A DNA stretch of 64,000 nucleotides from JAFGCL01 sp964423835. GTDB lineage: Bacteria > Chloroflexota > Dehalococcoidia > UBA2247 > RBG-13-53-26. Position 1 is the stretch's first letter. Each line of letters begins with the position of its first letter. The notes under the pieces are model-generated. The model was not told where the DNA came from and searched no databases. It saw only the letters and a list, made by a program, of their open reading frames with translations. The stretch spans positions 1 to 64,000 of the forward strand of contig CAYRGJ010000013.1 of assembly GCA_964423835.1 (NCBI GenBank), in the 5' to 3' direction. Positions 23,923 through 33,544 of the stretch are shown piece after piece. The position numbers were made by a program, and so were the translations under genes.

Positions 23923-24669
23923 TTACTTTCTTTTCGGCTTGTTCGCGTATGCCGCGACAGCCAATTCCATGGGCGTCCCTTGCGGGATTGCCCCACCGCT
24001 CGGGCCGGAGGTATCCACCTTCAAGAGGCTTTCCTTGAGTTCCTTGACCTGGCTCGCCAACTCGTTGAATCGGTCATCGCCAGCCTTGCGTTCGGTCTCT
24101 CTGATGTCCTTGATGATGCCCTTGACCATTTCGATCCCCTCTTCGGGAGTCGCCGCGGCTTTCGCCTCGGCCAGTCTCGGATCATCCAGGGAGAGCCCGG
24201 CACCTTCTACCAGTGCCACGAATCGCACAGCTGTCGCCGTGTTGCCGGTTGACGCCTTGGCCTTCGCGTCAGCTTCCCTCTGTTTGCGCCGGTCGATGAT
24301 CCCTGCAATGGCACTCGGCCTTTCCCCAGGCCTGTCTTCCTGAGGGGGTTCCGATGTCTGGGACTTCGACAGTGCTTCGAGAGAATCCCCGAGGTCCTTC
24401 TCTGTGGCCTCCAGTCTCTCCGTCAGAGTCTGGATCGTTCGCTTGTATTCTGACCCTTCCTTCTGAGTGGCCTTCAGAAGTCCCTCGAGAGTTTTGACTT
24501 TGTTCTCAAGGTCTACCCCCTTGCCACCCTCGGGACCTGCTGCAGGTTGAGACCCCTCCGCTGGCTGTTGAGGCGCGGCCGGCTGTTCGCCCTGGCCTGA
24601 TGCAACCTCAGCAGCTGGTAGGTCAGTCTTATTCTGAGCGTCCTCCGCTGGTTTCACTGGGTCTGCCAC
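23923..24669 (-). CDS. Scaffolding protein
   Basis: 248 residues from GTG: acidic Pro/Ala/Gln-rich N-terminus, long coiled coil (~55-110; LENKVKTLEGLLKATQKEG), helical C-terminus ending in a basic patch (YANKPKRK). These are the hallmarks of phage scaffolds, whose basic end binds the capsid protein. It lies immediately before the capsid gene under its own promoter. Confidence 0.7.
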   Translation of the reverse strand: MADPVKPAEDAQNKTDLPAAEVASGQGEQPAAPQQPAEGSQPAAGPEGGKGVDLENKVKTLEGLLKATQKEGSEYKRTIQTLTERLEATEKDLGDSLEALSKSQTSEPPQEDRPGERPSAIAGIIDRRKQREADAKAKASTGNTATAVRFVALVEGAGLSLDDPRLAEAKAAATPEEGIEMVKGIIKDIRETERKAGDDRFNELASQVKELKESLLKVDTSGPSGGAIPQGTPMELAVAAYANKPKRK

Positions 24670-24715
24670 GATTGTGCTTACCTCCTTCTCCGCGAGACTA
24701 TCGCCAGATGTCTAT

Positions 24716-24724
24716 ATTATAGCA
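24716..24724 (-). promoter_or_regulatory. Extended -10 promoter of the scaffold-capsid segment
   Basis: Minus-strand TGCTATAAT (TGnTATAAT). It lies just after the stop of the 2329-residue gene and about 40 nt before the scaffold start, which would boost capsid expression over upstream late genes. No convincing -35 is seen. Confidence 0.55.
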
Positions 24725-24732
24725 CAGAACGT

Positions 24733-27700
24733 CTACAATCCTGCAGAAATGGCGAGAGGCATGTACGTCTCTTCCGCGGGGGTTTCCCTGTTCAGAGGAT
24801 TGAGGTTGCGCGTGAAGCTGTAAGCCTTTTCCTCGCCAAGAGGCTGGCGATCGTAGCAGAGTCTCAGGTAGAAATCGACATCCGGATTGTCGCGCCTCAT
24901 CTGGTCCCTGGCTCTTTGCACGGCCGTATCGAGTACCATGACGTCGCTGTTCACCTGTGCGCGGACTTTGGCAATGATCCCTCTCCAGATCTTGCCGCCC
25001 TTCGTGCGCCAGATCGAACCGGTCATCTCAGGATCCTGAGCATAGAGGCCGCCTATCCCTTCGCTGATCTTGTCCAACCGGTTGGAGACTTCTATGCGGA
25101 CCATCTTCTGCTTTTCCTCGGCCGTCTGAGGATACTTCCCCTTCAGCTTCTCGTTGATCTGGTCCTGCATCTCCCAGTACGGCTTGAGGACCTTGCGTGC
25201 TTTCCTGAGTTCAGAGACAATCGCCGGCTCGTCCTTGCCGGCCGAGAGTCTCTTCTGGCAGTAGTCCCACATGTCCGAGCCCCAGGTAGAAAGCCACTCC
25301 GACTTGCGCCGATCGTACTCGTCATAGTCGAAATTCCCGTACTGATCCTCCAGGCCCTCCGTCTCGTACATCAGGGAGATGTACGCTTGATAGGCGCGGT
25401 CACCAACGTACTCGGTGAGCCCACGTCTCTCGAGGGACTCAGCCCCCTCTTCCCGCCACTCGTCCAGTTGTGCATAGATATCCGCGTACTTCGGATCACT
25501 CTGGATGCTTTCTCGCCAGTAGCGATGATTGTCTCTGATCTGGCCCACTTTGTCTCGGAAGATCTGGCCGGCAGTCTGCGCTTTGATCCTCTCATCGTCA
25601 GTCAGCGTCGTGTCGCCTGCATTGAGCCGGTCCCTCAAGGCCAGGTTGTACTTGAATTCGTCAGCCGTCCTTTCCAGGAGGGTGGCTACACGCTCGTTCT
25701 CAGTGTCGAACTGGTTCGACCATTCCTCATAGAGCTCATCGAAGGCTTCGCCGCGGTTGAGAACCGCCTGCCGCGCATCGTCGCTGATCTGAGCGAGATC
25801 GCCGTACTTTCCCTCCAGGTATTTCTGTGCATCGACGCCCCAGGTAGAGGCCATTGCGGCTTTCTGGTTGTTCTTCGGTTTCTCCAGCCTGAGTTGTTCC
25901 CAGGTCACGCCGAATTCCTGCATGGCGTAGTGGTCGCGGAGCTTGTTCCTCTTCTCCCACGGCTGGAGGGCCCATGACCGAAGGCCAAACATCTCAGCCG
26001 GGATCGAGGCCAGCCCGGGCCGGGGATTCTCGCTGAGTTGGGCATCGAGCCAGAACGGCAGGAGGTTTCGAGCCACGACCTCTTTCCCAATCTTGCCCCA
26101 GTCTTTCCCGAGGAAGCCGTTAGGGTCCTCGAGGTTCTCGCCAACGTAGGTCTTCCCGACAATTATGTCCAAGGCCGATCCGGTCATCGGCGCCAGACGG
26201 CCAGAGATGAACTGTACCAGGGGGTTGTCGTCGCGACTGAGCTTGAGCAGGTTCTCGGGCTTGTCGGATCCGGTTGCCACCACGCCGGCAAACATCCGAG
26301 CCATGGAAACCCAGATGGAGCCGAAGCCGATGTGACTCCCGCCTATCTCGACGGTCATGAACTTGCTCGTCCGCGGGTTGAAGTTTGGCTCCTGGCCGAG
26401 CGCCTTGCACACACCATAGTAGAAGAGGGCCCCGCTGGCCAGCATGGAGGCCATCATGCGCCTGGCCAGCGTCCCTCTGAGTCCCCCGCGGAAGACGTCG
26501 GACATGAGGGACATGGTGGCGCGGAAGTACCGCGGAGCAAAGAGCAGCAGGGATCCCTCGATCTGTCGCTGAGTGGCGCCGGTCACTACCCCTGACCGGA
26601 CGCCGGTCATCTTGTTGATGAAGTCGATGATGACCGGGAGATCCTCCGGGGTCTTGGCCATCGGCCGCAGTGCCTTATACATCTCAATGCGGGCCACATT
26701 CCCGAACGTGTCGAACGCCAGTGCGTATCTCTCAAAGAGAGGCCGGGCAGTCCTTCTGAGGCCAGGCGCCGAGGTGACCTTCCCCATAAGTCCACCCTTG
26801 CCCATTGTCTCCGTGAATTCACTCCCGCCGACAACCAGCGGCTTCCCGGCCATGATGGACTCTCTGATTATGGCCTGATTCTCTGCCATGTTGAGGTAGG
26901 CGTAGGAGGCCTTCCGATTGACCCAGAAGGTCTCTAGCGTCTTGTATTGAGCCTTGGCCCACACATCGGGCCTCATGAGCAGTACTGGAAGCCCCTGCAC
27001 CATACCAGCGCCCCAGTCCATACCAGTCATCATGAACCGCGCCAAGGTGTTGACGTCAGAGACTGTGCCCAGCCACTTCGCCCCACGATCACCCAGTTGC
27101 TTGTCGATCGCCGTGGCTACGGACTCGGGAAACCACGTCTGCTGGAAGGCATAGGTCTCGCGCACGCGCATCCCGCGTTCACCCTTGAAGAGCACACCCT
27201 GACCGAACGGCTCGGGGTGCTGAGCCCTGGCTCGAACCCCGGCCAAGTCACCCTCCATCTTGGCCTGTCTCAGCTTCATGTCCTTGACCTTGTTCGCAGA
27301 CATCGTCCGGACACGATCCCACCAGTCCTTCGAAGGCTTGACCTCGGGCGCTTCGGCTCGAGGATTGAACCGGATGTCACGCACCGGAGGGGCCCCAGAT
27401 GATGCGGCCGGCTGGGGAGCCGGAGCTCCGGCAGAAGCAGGCGCCTCCGGCATGGCTGCCCCGGGAGACGGAGCAGGCCTGGGGGCAGCACCAGCACCCT
27501 CGCCACGGAGGTCGACCATGATCTCGGTGTCCGGCTTGGCATGCTGCCTTGCCAGCGCCGTGTATTTGTCCCGGAGGTCGATGGCCTCGGTCCTGACTTG
27601 CCCAACGGTTTTCCCGGTCTTCGCTGCCAGGCTTTCCGTGAGCGCATTGGCCTTCTCTATCTCGGCCTTTGATGCCTTGCCGCGGATCTGTTTCCGGACC

Positions 27701-30700
27701 TTCGCGGCAAGCTCGAGAAGCTGCTTCTCTTCTGCAGAGACCACGAGGGACACCCTGGCGTGGGCCCCCTGATTGAAGTGGACGATGTTCTCAGGGAGGA
27801 TACCCTCGAAGGAAGGATTCTCCACCACCCGGGGAGCTGTTGCGGCAGCAGGCGCTGGCGTAGGCGCCGCAGCCAAGGGAGCCTGAGTGGGAGGCGCTTC
27901 CCCAGTCGGCAGCCTGACCTCGGGGATCTCCGGCTTGGGGTAGTCGGCCTCCGGCATTGCCGCCTCAGCCGGTTTCCCATACTCGCCGGCTTCGACTGCA
28001 CGGATCGCCGCCGCCGCCTCATCTTCTTCTTCCCTGAAGACTCTCCGCACCATCTCCAGGCGATCGAAAGCCTCACTGCTGACCCCCGTTTCTCGGGAGA
28101 GCTCCGCAACTCGCTGCTGCAGCCGGGGATAGTCGTTGATGTGCTGGACGAATTCGTCCGACGACATCCCGAAGTCCTCCGCGATCTCGTCGAAGGCATA
28201 CTCACTCATGACGCGCTTCTCTTTGCCCACTTGCTTGAGGATCGACTGGTTCGGCTCTCTGTTATAGAGAGCACGGTATTGCTCGATGGTGATGGTCTCG
28301 GGAATCATCCCCGCGTCCTTGCCGCTGCGCTTCAGGAGAAGGCCCGGGAGATTCACGTTCCGAAGATTGCCGGCCTGAACAACCGTCTTGCCATCAACGA
28401 CTCGCTTGACCGACGTGCGGCCGTACTTGACCGTGTGGCTGTAGACCGGATCGGCCTTGAGAGTCTCGATGGCAGTCTCAAGCTCGGCCTGATAGCCGGC
28501 CGAGATATGGGTGGCCTCGTCATAGAGCATGTCGACAGACTGCTTCCACTCAGCCCTGAGGTCATCGGGAAGCATTGCCAGTACATCTCTCAGCTTCTCT
28601 TCCGCGGGAAACTGCGCCAGTGGTTTCTGCCCAAGTTCATCGAGAGTCTTGGTGAGGTACTCAATGGCCTCGCGCGCCTCCTGCTGGGCTGCCGCTACTT
28701 GCTCTTTTGCAGTGGCTGAGGCCGAGGCCGATGTGCTCTTGAGGGACTCCAACTGCCATTTCATTTCCTTGAAGGTATCCGCGTACTGCTGGAGAGTTGC
28801 CCTCAGTGCCTTCTCGTCAGCCGTTGCCTGAGACCGGATTGTCTTGAGTTCGGCCCAGACCTCGGGCATGTTCTTCCGGATCCACCGCATCGTGGCCGGC
28901 TTGGGGGCCCTGTGCGGCTCGACAGCGGAGAGGGTCTTCACGGTCTTGTCTATGGCCTCCAAGGACCTGACTCTCTCCCGGCCAACCTCCACGGCTTTGC
29001 GGAGCCCGGGAGCCAGATGTTCGACGATCTCGACCTGTGACATCCCATGCGGCTTCATGAGCCGGTAGAATTCCTGATCAGCGATCCGATGACACACAGC
29101 ATCGAGATGCGCGTCCAGGACAACAAGCGGATTCTCTTCGTAGATGTACCCCTTCTGAATACCCTCGGACATCTCAGTGAAGACGCGGGTCTTCTCGAAG
29201 GTGGCTTTGGTCATGAATCCCCCGCCAGGCCGGGGCCCACTCGCGTTGATGAGGACATTGTTCCGACCCAGGACATACCGCGGGAAGTAATGCCCCCCCT
29301 CTTCGAAGCCGACCTCATTGATCTCAACACCGAATTTCTTCAAGCCGGCCCTGGCCTCATCAATGATCGAGCAGTAGGTGTCGCGGGCGACGCGAAGCTC
29401 GTCGCTCATGACGAAGCGGTCAGGATGTTCCAGAACATCCCCGATGTACGCAATGGCCTTGCCGTCGCGAGCTTGGACGTTCTTGACGATGAGGTCCGTG
29501 ACGTACTCGCCCTGGCCTATGTCACGGCGGGCGACTTCGACCTGAAACCTTTCACACTGGCGCGCAGCCGCCAGCCGCGATTGTTTCCAGATCCCGAGGG
29601 CCTCTTCCATGTTGCGCCAGGCTTGCGCAGCCCGGGCAACCTCACTGGCTACCGGATCCAGATTCATAATGACGTTGCGCAGGCCCGGGATCCCGCGCAT
29701 GTGGCCCATTGCCCATTCTCGGTTTACGACCGCTCCGAGCGCCCTCCGGAATGGTGTCTCCTGCATCGAGTCGGTCATGAACTTCTCGATCGTCGGAAAC
29801 TGATCCATGATCTGAGCCGGCCTGACAATCTTCTCCATACTGTCCAACCGGAGCGCCTTGAAGCCTTGCGACCAGGCTTCCTCATTCATCCCGACAGGCC
29901 GGTCTGTCAGCCGGAAAGCCCTCTCTGCCCAGACATTGCCCGTTACCGGAGCCTCCCGCAGCTGCTGGTAGGTCAGCACCTTGCCGGTCTCTTCGACGTA
30001 GTACCGTTCCATCTCAGCCGGCATGAGCTCGCCGGTTGTCAGTAGGTGAGCGAGCTCGTCCTGGTCCTTGACCATGACGTCTATCCAGTGCTCGCGATTC
30101 GTGACGCGGTAGAGCATGCCCTTGCCAATCTGCTCGGACTTCGGAAGGAGGGTGACTTCGTATCCCGCACTCGCCGCCATCTGTTTGATGGAGCCCGGCA
30201 CAGCCAACTTTCCCAGCTGAGACATGGCCGGACGGTAGAGGCCCCGAGAGAGGACCCAGCCAGCGCCCTTGATTGGCGCGGTCGCGAGCTTCCAGCCCCA
30301 TACCACCATGTTCTTCCCGAGCCACGCGATGTCCTTGACAGCAGTGAGGGTAGCCCTCGCCGTGACCTCGACCGGCAGGTAGAGACCGCGAACGACTACA
30401 CGGGTCCCCCTGGCCACCTGAGGCAAGTAGTGTTCGACTAGCCCGGGAGTGCGGCCAGCGATCTGGGCCGCCGTCCTGAAGCCGCGAGTTTCGATTCCGG
30501 CTTCAATCGCCAGCCTTTCTATCTCGACATTGCGCACTGCCAGCCGTGTGAGCCAACCCTCTCCGACTCGCCCCGCGACTTTCCCGCCCTGAGCCATTCC
30601 CTCCAGGCCCTTCAACGCTCCCCCGGCCACACGCTCGACCGGAAGGAACCAGATCGGATTGGCGATCCCGAGGATCGACTGCGCCGCCGGATCAGCCTGC

Positions 30701-31722
30701 TGTTTCCATAGCTCGTGCGCCTCCGTGTCCCATGGCTTATAGACGTACTTGCCATCCTCCATCTTGTAGAGGTCCAGCAGGGAGGATTCGCTGGCCCCAA
30801 AGAGATTCATGCTATCCCCGGGAAGGGCGTCGACCCCTCTCTGCATCAATTGGGCAGCAAAGATGGACCAAGTGGTGTCGACCCACTCGAGCTTCGGCAG
30901 GGCAGTATTGACCAGGAACCCCAGCGCCCGTTCACGCCAGAATTCAGAGGTCCAAGGCCTCCAGGTCGGCTGACTCTGCAACTGCGCCTGAATGTCGTTT
31001 GCCCACGTGATCAGGTCCTGCAACTCGCGAATCCGGTCATCGGTGCTGAGCCACTGGTCCTCAGGCAGGCCCTGTTGTTTCGCCTGAGCGATCTCATCCT
31101 CGGCAGTCGTCCCCTGCTTTCGGAGCCAGTCCCGATAGGCAGTCAGACTGGCTTTCTGTTTCTCTACCTGGCCAACGAAGTCTTCGGTTTTGGCGTTGAT
31201 CGTATCAGCAGACGTCGGCGCCGCGAGCTCACTGTTCAACTTGTTGAGCGCCGCGGACAGCACGACTGACTGAGCGTCCATGTCGGCCTGAAGTTGCTGC
31301 ACGCCCTCAAGTTCTTCCGACTGCAGATCAAGCGTCGCCAGAGCATCCTTGTACCAGTCAGCAATCTCCTTGTTCCTCGCCGCCCGGTAACTCTCAGCAG
31401 CCACCAGCCCCTGGTATTCCTCGGACCTCAGCCACTTCGTGCTCTTGGCAAAGCCAGTCCACTCCTGCAGTTCTCCCGTGACTTCAGCCTCATAGCCGGT
31501 CTTCATGGTGTCGATGGAAGCAGTCTGCGTCTGACGCCACTCAGAGAGCCAGGAGGCCTCCGGCGTTGGCGCAGGGGAAGGCGTGTCCACGGAGACGGCC
31601 GAGGGCGCCTGTGCCGGCTTCGAAGTGAACGAATCGCGAAGCTCGACATCCCGAAGCTGGCGACGAAGGTCGTCGATCCACCCCGGGGAACCGGGGCCCC
31701 TCGTCGGGTACAGGCTACCCAT
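24733..31722 (-). CDS. Giant virion protein (2329 residues), probably ejected/internal
   Basis: The largest gene of the window. Residues ~1-150 and ~250-350 are helical; ~900-1250 hold extended coiled coils (LQQYADTFKEMKWQLESL); ~1320-1500 are Pro/Ala-rich linkers; ~1560-2000 form an all-helical region with hydrophobic segments (MMASMLASGALFYYGVC, FGSIWVSMARMFAGVVATG), resembling the polyvalent LPD38-type domains of phage ejection proteins; the C-terminus is helical and charged. No catalytic motif is clear. Position between portal and scaffold is unusual; a DNA-ejection role analogous to T7 gp16 is inferred. Confidence 0.6.
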   Translation of the reverse strand: MGSLYPTRGPGSPGWIDDLRRQLRDVELRDSFTSKPAQAPSAVSVDTPSPAPTPEASWLSEWRQTQTASIDTMKTGYEAEVTGELQEWTGFAKSTKWLRSEEYQGLVAAESYRAARNKEIADWYKDALATLDLQSEELEGVQQLQADMDAQSVVLSAALNKLNSELAAPTSADTINAKTEDFVGQVEKQKASLTAYRDWLRKQGTTAEDEIAQAKQQGLPEDQWLSTDDRIRELQDLITWANDIQAQLQSQPTWRPWTSEFWRERALGFLVNTALPKLEWVDTTWSIFAAQLMQRGVDALPGDSMNLFGASESSLLDLYKMEDGKYVYKPWDTEAHELWKQQADPAAQSILGIANPIWFLPVERVAGGALKGLEGMAQGGKVAGRVGEGWLTRLAVRNVEIERLAIEAGIETRGFRTAAQIAGRTPGLVEHYLPQVARGTRVVVRGLYLPVEVTARATLTAVKDIAWLGKNMVVWGWKLATAPIKGAGWVLSRGLYRPAMSQLGKLAVPGSIKQMAASAGYEVTLLPKSEQIGKGMLYRVTNREHWIDVMVKDQDELAHLLTTGELMPAEMERYYVEETGKVLTYQQLREAPVTGNVWAERAFRLTDRPVGMNEEAWSQGFKALRLDSMEKIVRPAQIMDQFPTIEKFMTDSMQETPFRRALGAVVNREWAMGHMRGIPGLRNVIMNLDPVASEVARAAQAWRNMEEALGIWKQSRLAAARQCERFQVEVARRDIGQGEYVTDLIVKNVQARDGKAIAYIGDVLEHPDRFVMSDELRVARDTYCSIIDEARAGLKKFGVEINEVGFEEGGHYFPRYVLGRNNVLINASGPRPGGGFMTKATFEKTRVFTEMSEGIQKGYIYEENPLVVLDAHLDAVCHRIADQEFYRLMKPHGMSQVEIVEHLAPGLRKAVEVGRERVRSLEAIDKTVKTLSAVEPHRAPKPATMRWIRKNMPEVWAELKTIRSQATADEKALRATLQQYADTFKEMKWQLESLKSTSASASATAKEQVAAAQQEAREAIEYLTKTLDELGQKPLAQFPAEEKLRDVLAMLPDDLRAEWKQSVDMLYDEATHISAGYQAELETAIETLKADPVYSHTVKYGRTSVKRVVDGKTVVQAGNLRNVNLPGLLLKRSGKDAGMIPETITIEQYRALYNREPNQSILKQVGKEKRVMSEYAFDEIAEDFGMSSDEFVQHINDYPRLQQRVAELSRETGVSSEAFDRLEMVRRVFREEEDEAAAAIRAVEAGEYGKPAEAAMPEADYPKPEIPEVRLPTGEAPPTQAPLAAAPTPAPAAATAPRVVENPSFEGILPENIVHFNQGAHARVSLVVSAEEKQLLELAAKVRKQIRGKASKAEIEKANALTESLAAKTGKTVGQVRTEAIDLRDKYTALARQHAKPDTEIMVDLRGEGAGAAPRPAPSPGAAMPEAPASAGAPAPQPAASSGAPPVRDIRFNPRAEAPEVKPSKDWWDRVRTMSANKVKDMKLRQAKMEGDLAGVRARAQHPEPFGQGVLFKGERGMRVRETYAFQQTWFPESVATAIDKQLGDRGAKWLGTVSDVNTLARFMMTGMDWGAGMVQGLPVLLMRPDVWAKAQYKTLETFWVNRKASYAYLNMAENQAIIRESIMAGKPLVVGGSEFTETMGKGGLMGKVTSAPGLRRTARPLFERYALAFDTFGNVARIEMYKALRPMAKTPEDLPVIIDFINKMTGVRSGVVTGATQRQIEGSLLLFAPRYFRATMSLMSDVFRGGLRGTLARRMMASMLASGALFYYGVCKALGQEPNFNPRTSKFMTVEIGGSHIGFGSIWVSMARMFAGVVATGSDKPENLLKLSRDDNPLVQFISGRLAPMTGSALDIIVGKTYVGENLEDPNGFLGKDWGKIGKEVVARNLLPFWLDAQLSENPRPGLASIPAEMFGLRSWALQPWEKRNKLRDHYAMQEFGVTWEQLRLEKPKNNQKAAMASTWGVDAQKYLEGKYGDLAQISDDARQAVLNRGEAFDELYEEWSNQFDTENERVATLLERTADEFKYNLALRDRLNAGDTTLTDDERIKAQTAGQIFRDKVGQIRDNHRYWRESIQSDPKYADIYAQLDEWREEGAESLERRGLTEYVGDRAYQAYISLMYETEGLEDQYGNFDYDEYDRRKSEWLSTWGSDMWDYCQKRLSAGKDEPAIVSELRKARKVLKPYWEMQDQINEKLKGKYPQTAEEKQKMVRIEVSNRLDKISEGIGGLYAQDPEMTGSIWRTKGGKIWRGIIAKVRAQVNSDVMVLDTAVQRARDQMRRDNPDVDFYLRLCYDRQPLGEEKAYSFTRNLNPLNRETPAEETYMPLAISAGL

Positions 31723-31864
31723 TGCTGCCCATCTTGTTCAGGACTCTCTGCTGCCTCTTGGAGTAGTCCCGCTTGGGATCACCGGCCTTGACCTCTTCCC
31801 TGGCCCGGGCCAGGACAGCTTCGGCTCGTTCCTGTGCCTGTTTAAGTACCTTGGAGATCTCCAT
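31715..31864 (-). CDS. 49-residue basic coiled-coil protein
   Basis: ATG 31864 has GGAGGGAG upstream and overlaps the portal C-terminus by 23 nt; the 3' end overlaps the giant gene by 8 nt. KVLKQAQERAEAVLARAREE is a single charged helix, then DYSKRQQRVLNKM. Overlaps on both sides argue that it is real. Function unknown. Confidence 0.55.
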   Translation of the reverse strand: MEISKVLKQAQERAEAVLARAREEVKAGDPKRDYSKRQQRVLNKMGSNG

Positions 31865-33530
31865 ATTCTCCCTCCAGTACCTTGTTCGTTCCCGCGAGTT
31901 CTGCCTGCAACTCGTTGACTGACGGCAGCCCGCCAGGCTGCACGGTGACATTCTGCGGACCAGACCCGCCACCCGGCGCCCCGCCCTGAGTCAGGCCATT
32001 GACGATATCGGAGTACCCCATCTCCTTTGCGATCTCCTGAGCCTGAGCCATCTGGATCGCCGGCTGCTCGAGCAGCTTGTCGACCAGGATCCCCTCTTCC
32101 TCTTCGGTGGCGTTCGGCCGGCCGATGTATTCCTCGATGGCAGTGCGCCGACGCAGCAGGCCCTCGCGGTAGAGCTTGGACCCCAGCATCGCCTTGCGGT
32201 CCTGAAGCTCGGTGTCGACGGCCGACAGCTTGACCTCGCAGTAGTACTGGCCCGCGATGTCCTGAGGCCGGATCGTCGCAGTGTTCTTGTCACCCTTGCC
32301 GAAGGTTCCATAGACGGTCAGCGGCTCTTGGATCACGTTCTCCACCAGCATGAGCACCTTTCCCAGAAGGTTGGCGATTGAGTGCTCGAGGTTCGCCATC
32401 AGTTCCTCGTACCGGAGCCTGGCCTGAGCCACCAGCATGCTCTGCATGTAGCCCGAATTGACCCCGATGTCTCTCTGCCCCTCGACGGATCTGGCATGGG
32501 TCATCGTCTCGAGATCGTTGTCCAGGATCGCCAGAAACTTGTAGAGGTCCGGATTGATCTGCATCTGATGCCATGGCCGGAGGTTGAGCTCCGGAGGGAC
32601 ATGGTTGATCCGGCCGGGGACAAACTGCAGATTCAGCCCCTTGACCGGCTTGTCGGACACCATCACCGGGAACGCGGCCATCTGAAGCAAGGCGTCCAGG
32701 GCCGTCAAGGACCGGGCCCGGGATCTCAGCGTCGGGATGGAAGGATGGATCAGGCCCATCGCTTCCCACTCGGGCAGGCCGTCGTCCGACTCGTCGCCCA
32801 TGCCGCCATACCCCATCTCATAAGGAGGGAAGCCATAGAGGTTCGGAACCTTGTAGACGACCTTGCCATCGGCCCAGTAGTAGCGGACATCGTCGTCCCA
32901 GTACTCCACCCACTGAACATCCTCGTCGTCCTTCTTGTCCGTCTGGAACTCGACCCAATTCATCTTGACCGCGAAGACCTTGCGTTTGTAGTGCTCGAAG
33001 TACCATCGCGGCTGGGAGGCCCCCGGCTCCGGCAGGACCCGCTTCGGATTGATGGCCTGCACAACGATCGGGAAGCGGAACATCCCCGTGGAATTGGTTG
33101 ACTTGCCCTGTGGTTTCAGTAGACTCGGATCATAGATGGGCCCCTTGAAACAGTAGACCCCATACTTGAAGCCATGGCTCGCCGCGCGCTTCAAGGGATC
33201 ATGCACAAGATTCCGTCTCAGCCGTGCGAGCGCCACCTGAAGGAACTTCTCCCGGACGTCCGCGGCCCGTTCTGCCTCTTTGGTCGCCTTCGAAGGAGGC
33301 ACGGTCACCACCGGATTCGACGTGATGATGTGCCCCGTGTCCACGTCGATGATCCCCTTGATCTTGGGATCAATGTACGCCTCGAAGCCGTCCGGCACGT
33401 TGATCTTGAACTGGCCGGAGTAGTACTCCCAGGCCTCATCGAAGCGCCGGTCCCTCTCGGCATAGTACCTCTTGGCAATCTCGTACCTGGCCAAGGCATC
33501 CTCAGGGGTGATCTTCGTCGCAGTAGCCAC
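31842..33530 (-). CDS. Portal protein
   Basis: 562 residues. It forms the dodecameric DNA gate at the capsid vertex. Evidence: the portal pattern RRNLVHDPLKRAASHGFKYG, tryptophan-rich wing (WVEYWDDDVRYYWADGK), INHVPPEL before a long tunnel helix (HQMQINPDLYKFLAILDNDL) and ETMTHARSVEGQRDIGVNSG with the clip/crown helices following. Lies directly downstream of the large terminase, the usual order. The stop falls inside the 49-residue gene. Confidence 0.85.
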   Translation of the reverse strand: MATATKITPEDALARYEIAKRYYAERDRRFDEAWEYYSGQFKINVPDGFEAYIDPKIKGIIDVDTGHIITSNPVVTVPPSKATKEAERAADVREKFLQVALARLRRNLVHDPLKRAASHGFKYGVYCFKGPIYDPSLLKPQGKSTNSTGMFRFPIVVQAINPKRVLPEPGASQPRWYFEHYKRKVFAVKMNWVEFQTDKKDDEDVQWVEYWDDDVRYYWADGKVVYKVPNLYGFPPYEMGYGGMGDESDDGLPEWEAMGLIHPSIPTLRSRARSLTALDALLQMAAFPVMVSDKPVKGLNLQFVPGRINHVPPELNLRPWHQMQINPDLYKFLAILDNDLETMTHARSVEGQRDIGVNSGYMQSMLVAQARLRYEELMANLEHSIANLLGKVLMLVENVIQEPLTVYGTFGKGDKNTATIRPQDIAGQYYCEVKLSAVDTELQDRKAMLGSKLYREGLLRRRTAIEEYIGRPNATEEEEGILVDKLLEQPAIQMAQAQEIAKEMGYSDIVNGLTQGGAPGGGSGPQNVTVQPGGLPSVNELQAELAGTNKVLEGEYGDLQGT

Positions 33531-33544
33531 CTTGACCCTCCTTC

